Position numbers and translations under genes: made by a program
Shown here: one piece after another, positions 30,501-36,500 of the stretch
Layout of the letters: each line of letters opens with the position of its first letter
Numbering within the stretch: position 1 is the stretch's first letter
NCBI RefSeq assembly: GCF_045679555.1
Contig: NC_092092.1
Coordinates: forward strand, 11,904,690-11,968,689
DNA: 64,000 nucleotides
From: Salvelinus alpinus
Lineage: Eukaryota > Chordata > Actinopteri > Salmoniformes > Salmonidae
Direction of reading: 5' to 3'
Notes under the pieces: generated by a model
What the model saw: the letters and a program-made list of their open reading frames with translations, nothing else
What the model was told of the DNA's origin: nothing
Database searches by the model: none

Positions 30501-33500
30501 TTACCAACAAATGCAGAGATAAAGAGTAAGAAAAATAGCTAATAAAAATAGAAAATAGTAACACAACAAATACCAATAACGAGGCTGTACACAAGGAGTA
30601 ACAGTACCTAGTCAATGTGCCGGGGTATGAGGTAGTTGAGGTAATATTCTCATGTACGGTACCAGTCAAAAGTTTGGACACACCTACTCATTCAAGGCTT
30701 TTTCTTTGCCTTGATGCAAAGCTGTCATCTTTGAAGAATCTCAAATATAAAATATATTTTAATTTGTTTAACACTTTTTCTGGTTACTACATGATTTCAT
30801 ATGTGTTATTTCATACTTTTGATGTATTCACTATTACAAGAAAATAGTAAAAATAAAGAAAAACCCTTGAATGAGTAGATGTATCCAAACGTTTGACTGG
30901 TACTGTAGGTAGGGGTAAAAATGACTAGGCAATCAGGGTAGTTAATAAAAAGAGTACCAATAAACAGAGGTCAAATGAAGATCTGACATCTGTAAAGTAC
31001 TATCATGTCATGTGTCTGTTTTGGTGATTTGGAAGACTCATGGTGTTGAGGTACCTTGGAAGGTTCTTGTTGGAAGACCACTGTCTGAGTATCACCTGGT
31101 GCTACACTGGTTGTAGTGAACTTGACATTGCGTTCAAATCCGTTAAGTGTGACAGCCATTTGTGGTTTCCCGTTATTGGTCTGTACCCTCCATAAGTCCC
31201 ACTCTTCCCTGAGCAGAGACCCCTTGTACCTCAGTGTGGACACAAAGACGTAGGACGGAGGCAGGCCGTCTGGAAACAAGTTCCTGTGGGCCAAAATGAA
31301 ACAACCAGTCAATCACATCACCATGAAACAACCAGTCAATCACATCACCATGAAACAACCAGTCAATCACATCACCATGAAACAACCAGTCAATCACATC
31401 ACTATGAAACCAGAGTGATAAAGTAGACATGGCAATAGTGACACTCGTAGGAAAGGTTATCATTTTTAGCTCACAATCTGTGGATACTACACGATTAGAA
31501 ATGTAAAATAATGATGTAAAACATCACAGCACAATTGAAAAATATATGGCACATGGAAACTAAACGAGGGTGGTCTATGGTGATAGGTGGGATGGGCTGA
31601 GAGTGGCTGAGGGTTGGGATTAAAGAGATTATGTTTGGTAATGTATTATTCTTATGTGAATGCTTTATATAAAAGTACCATGTATGTAAAATGTGCATGT
31701 AAAATGTGTATGCAAAATATATATGAAAATGTATTTATAAAATGTATGTACACTACCATTCAAAGTTTGGGGTCACTGAGACATTTCCTTGTTTTTGAAA
31801 GAAAATACAATTTTCTGTCTATTAAAATAACATCAAATTGATCAGAAATACAGTGTAGACATTATTAATGTTGTAAATTACTATTGTAGCTGGAAACGGC
31901 TTATGGAATATCTACATAGGCGTACAGAGGCCCATTATCAGCAACCATCACTCCTGTGTTCCAATGGCACGTTGTGTTAGCTAATCCAAGTTTATCATTT
32001 TAAAAGGCTAATTGATCATTAGAAAACCCTTTTGCAATTATGTTAGCACAGCTGAAAACTGTTGTACTGATTGAAGAAGCAATAAGTAAGTAAGTAAGTA
32101 AAATGGCGCCGGAGAGGATGGCAGATGTTTTACGTGCCCCCAGCCGATTGTGTTTTTTTGTTCGTTTATTTGTGTTATTTGTAACTTATTTTTTTACATT
32201 TTTTGTACATAATATTGCCGTTACCGTCTCTTATGAGCGAAAATAACTTCTAGACATCAGGACTGCGATTACTCACGACGGACTAGCAGAATTCTCTTTT
32301 TCCTTTCACAACTATGACGAGCCCGATGCGAAGGATACACTGCTTCCTCGAGAACAGGCCCCGATCCCGTGACCTGCGTGAAGAGGAGGCGGAAAAAGAG
32401 GGGGTGAAGGTCAGGCTGCCTTCTGAGAATTCATAGGAGATCGAATAAACCCCCACTTCCCTCCATTCTGGTAGCAAAGTGCAATCTTTGGACAATAAAC
32501 TCGACGAGTTACGAGGAAGATTAAACTACCAACAGGACATTAAAAACTGTAACATCTTATGCTTCACGAAGTCGTGGCTGAACGACTACAACATCAACAT
32601 ACAGCTGGCTGGTTATTCGATGTACCGGCAGGATAGAACAGCGGCGTCTGGTAAGACAAGTCTATGTATTTTTGTAAACAACAGCTGGTGCACGATATCT
32701 AAGGAAGTCTCGAGCTATTGCTCGCCTGAGGTAGAGTAGCTCATGATAAGCTGTAGACCACACTACCTACCGAGATAGTTTTCATTTGTATTCTTTGTAG
32801 CTGTTTACATACCACCACAGTCAGAGGCTGGCACTAAGACAGCATTAAATGAGCTATATTCCACCATAAGCAAACAAGGAAACGCTCACCCAGAGGTGGC
32901 GCGCCTAGTTGCCGGGGACTTTAATGCAGGGAACCTTAAATCCGTTTTACCAAATTTCTATCAGCATGTTAAATGTGCAACCAGAGGGAAAAGAACTCTG
33001 GTCCACCTGTACTCCACACACAGAGACGCATACAAAGCTCTCCCTTGCCCTCCATTTGGCAAATCTGACCATACTTTTATCCTCCTGATTCCTGATAACA
33101 AGCAAAAATTAAAGCAAATTAAAGAAGTTGTCAGAGGAAGCTGATGCTAAGCTACAGTACTGTTTTGCTAGCACAGACTGGAATATGTTCCGGGATTCCT
33201 CCTCTGATCAGTCATTGGCTCAGTCATCAGTCAGTCATTGATCAGTCATCAGTCACTGATCAGTCAATAAGTGCATTGATGACGTCGTCCCCACAGTGAC
33301 TGTACTTACATACCCCAACCAGAAGCCATGGATTAGAGGCAGCATCCACACTGAGCTAAAGGCTAGAGCTGCCGCATTCAAGGAGCGGGATTCTAACCCG
33401 GAAGCTTATAAGAAATCTCGCTATGCCCTCCGACGAACCATCAAACAGGCAAAGCGTCAATACAGGGCTAAGATCGAATCATACTACACCGGCTCTGATG

Positions 33501-36500
33501 CTCGTCGGATGTGGCAGGGCTTACAAACCATTACAGACTACAAAGGGAAGCACAGCCAAGAGCTACCCAGTGACACAAGCATACCGGACGAGCTAAACTA
33601 CTTCTATGCTCGCTTCAAGGCAAATAACACTTGAGTTCAGCAGCTATTCCGGAAGACTGTGTTATCACGCTCTCTGCAGCCGATGTGAGTAAGACCTTTA
33701 AGCAGGTCAACATTCACAAGGCCGTAGGGCCAGACAGATTACCAGGACATGCACTGCAAGCATGCGCTTACCAACTGGCAAGTGTCTTCACTGACATTTT
33801 CAACCTCTCCGTGTCCGAGTCTGTAATACCAACATGTTTTAAGCAGACCACCATAGTCCCTGTGCCCAAGAATACTAAGGTAACCTGCCTAAACGACTAC
33901 GACTATGTTTATAGCCATGAAGTCCTTTGAAAGGCTGGTTACGGCTCACATCAACATCATTATCCCAGAAACCATGACACAAAAGTGGTTGGCCTAATCA
34001 CCAACAACGACAAGACAGCCTATAGGGAGGAGGTTAGAGACCTGGTCGTCTGGTGTCAGCGTGATCAAGTCAAAGGAGATGATTGCGACTACAGGAAAAA
34101 GAGGACCGAGCATGCCCCCATTCTCATCGACGACCTGTAGTGGTGCAGGTTGAGAGATTCAAGTTCCTTGGTGTCCACATCACCAATAATCTAACATGGT
34201 CCAAGCACACCAAGACTGTCGTGAAGAGGGCACGACAAAACCTATTCCCCCTCAGGAGACTGAAAATATTTGGCATGGGTCCTCGGATCCTCAAAAGGTT
34301 CTACAGCTGCATCATCGAGAGCATCCTGACTGGTTGCATCACTGCCTGGTATGGCAACTTTTTGGCCTCTGACCGCAAGGCACTACAGTGCGAATGGCCC
34401 AGTACATCACTGGGGTCAAGCTTTCTGCCATCCAGGACCTCTATACCAGGCGGTGTCAGAGGAAGGCCCTAGAAATTGTCAAAGACTCCAGCCACCCTAG
34501 TCATAGACTGTTCTCTCTGCTATCGCACGGCAAGTGGTACTGTAGTGCCAAGTCCAGGTCCAAGAGGCTTCTAAACAGCTTCTACCCCCAAGCCATAAGA
34601 CTCCTGAACATCTAATCAAATGGCTACCCAGACTATTTGCATTGTCGCACCCCACACCCTCTTTACACCTTATCAACAATACTAGAACAGAGAAAGCTGG
34701 CTCTAACCAGAATAGAAAGAGGAGTGGGAGGCCCCAGTGCACAACTGAGCAAGAGGACAAGTACATTAGAGTGTCTAGTTTGAGAAACAGACGCCTCACA
34801 AGTCCTCAACTGGTGTTTTGCAGGTACTATTTAATGAAGCTGCCAGTTGAGGACTTGTGAGGTGTCTGTTTCTCAAACTAGACACTCTAATGTACTTGTC
34901 CTCTTGCTCAGTTGTGAACCGGGGCCTCCCACTCCTCTTTCTATTCTGGTTAGAGCCAGTTTGCGCTGTTCTGTGAAGGGAGTAGTACACAGCATTGTAC
35001 GGGAATTTCAGTTTCTTGGCAATTTCTCACATGGAATTACCTTCATTTCTCAGAACAAGAATTGACTGACGAGTTTCAGAAGAAAGTTCTTTGTTTCTGG
35101 CCATTTTGAGCCTGTAATCGAACCCACAAATGCTGATGCTCCAGATACTCAACTAGTCCAAAGAAGGCCACTTTTATTGCTTCTTTAATCAGTACAACAG
35201 TTTTCAGCTGTGCTAACATAATTGCAAAAGGGTTTTCTAATGATCAATTAGCCTTTTAAAATGATGAACTTGGATTAGCTAACACAACGTGCCATTGGAA
35301 CACAAGAGTAATGGTTGCTGATAATGGGCCTCTGTACGCCTATATAGATATTCCATAAAAAATCTGCTGTTTCCAGCTACAATAGTCAATTACAACATTA
35401 ACAATGTCAACACTGTATTTCTGATCAATTTGATGTTATTTTAATGGACAAAACATTTTGCTTTTCTTTCAAAAACAAGGACATTTCTATGTGACCCCAA
35501 ACTTTTGAACGGTAGTGTATATGTAGCAGAAAGGCTGTAAAAAAATACATTAAGATATTTGTCCTCTGAAGAGGGATGGTTAATAAAAAAATAAAAAAAA
35601 AATATTGACACGGCCACTGGCATGGCACATACTGAGGTACGGGGGGGCATGAGATTTGGGGTCCCCCAACCCCCCCCCAAAATCATCATACCATGAAAGA
35701 AATGTTCCGAATTACAGGAAATTAGCTTTATAACTACAACATTTTCTCTCAGCAATGTGTAGAATGTCAGGAAATTAGCTCAGAGACTCTTGAAAGTCAG
35801 GACAATCGTTGTCCGACAGGGAAACTGTATTTTTATAGTTAAAAAATATGATTTTGTTGTGTTATTTTTATTTGAGCTTAAAATGTACATTTATGAGAAT
35901 CTTAGAAGGGACGAGATTTGTTTTAGGAATTCTCTAAACACTTTCGAAATGCCTTTGTCCGGAGCAAAGGACCCCAATTTCAAACTCTCCAAAAAAGTGT
36001 TTAAAATCCTAAAAACTGGCAATGATGGTTATTAACTAGAAAATGATCTTATTGAGTTTCATCTCTGACTTTAAAACCCCCTCCCATGTGTCACAAGGTG
36101 ATGTCATTTTGGATATTGAGTAGCTCCCTGTGTGTATAAGTTAGAGACATACAGTACAATTTATTGTATTGGCTGCAGCTCAATCCCCTCTTTCCGGATA
36201 TGTAAAGTTTTCACTTAAACCATACAATGGGGCTTTTGAAAGTGGCCTTTTTATACACGAGGGGATCCAGACAAGACAATCGCAACAAATCTGTCTGTAA
36301 AACCCAAACAGTGTGAGTTACAAACTAATGAGCTTCAGGGAAGTTGTCTGAAGGTAATCCAGTACCAGGCTGCAAAAAATGTATAGGTAAAATGTGCCAA
36401 AAATAACGTGACCAAACATGGGTCTAAGTTTTCTCATTCAAATCTTGTTCGTTATTATTTATTTTTTGACTGTCTTTTTTGCCATTTATTAATGTGTAGT

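Larger units (their letters stand above)
30172..30994. mobile_element. Short inverted-repeat element, copy 3, split by a LINE tail
   Basis: Left end gtacagatgtatcatcttaa; right end tcaaatgaagatctgacatc + tgta at 30971-30994. The interior is interrupted by the LINE tail at about 30411-30970. It ends about 60 bp past the exon 4 donor. Confidence 0.78.
31751..35517 (-). mobile_element. Tc1-like element C carrying a LINE and a hairpin
   Basis: Ends cactaccattcaaagtttgg and complement ccaaacttttgaacggtagt, with TA at 31749-31750 and 35518-35519. The minus-strand transposase N-terminus is at 34796-35105. A LINE fills about 32098-34665. Confidence 0.9.

Noticed and set aside
32479..34472. Host gene encoding reverse-transcriptase-like protein
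   Set aside because: LINE relic with deletions over the catalytic site and three copies in this window alone.
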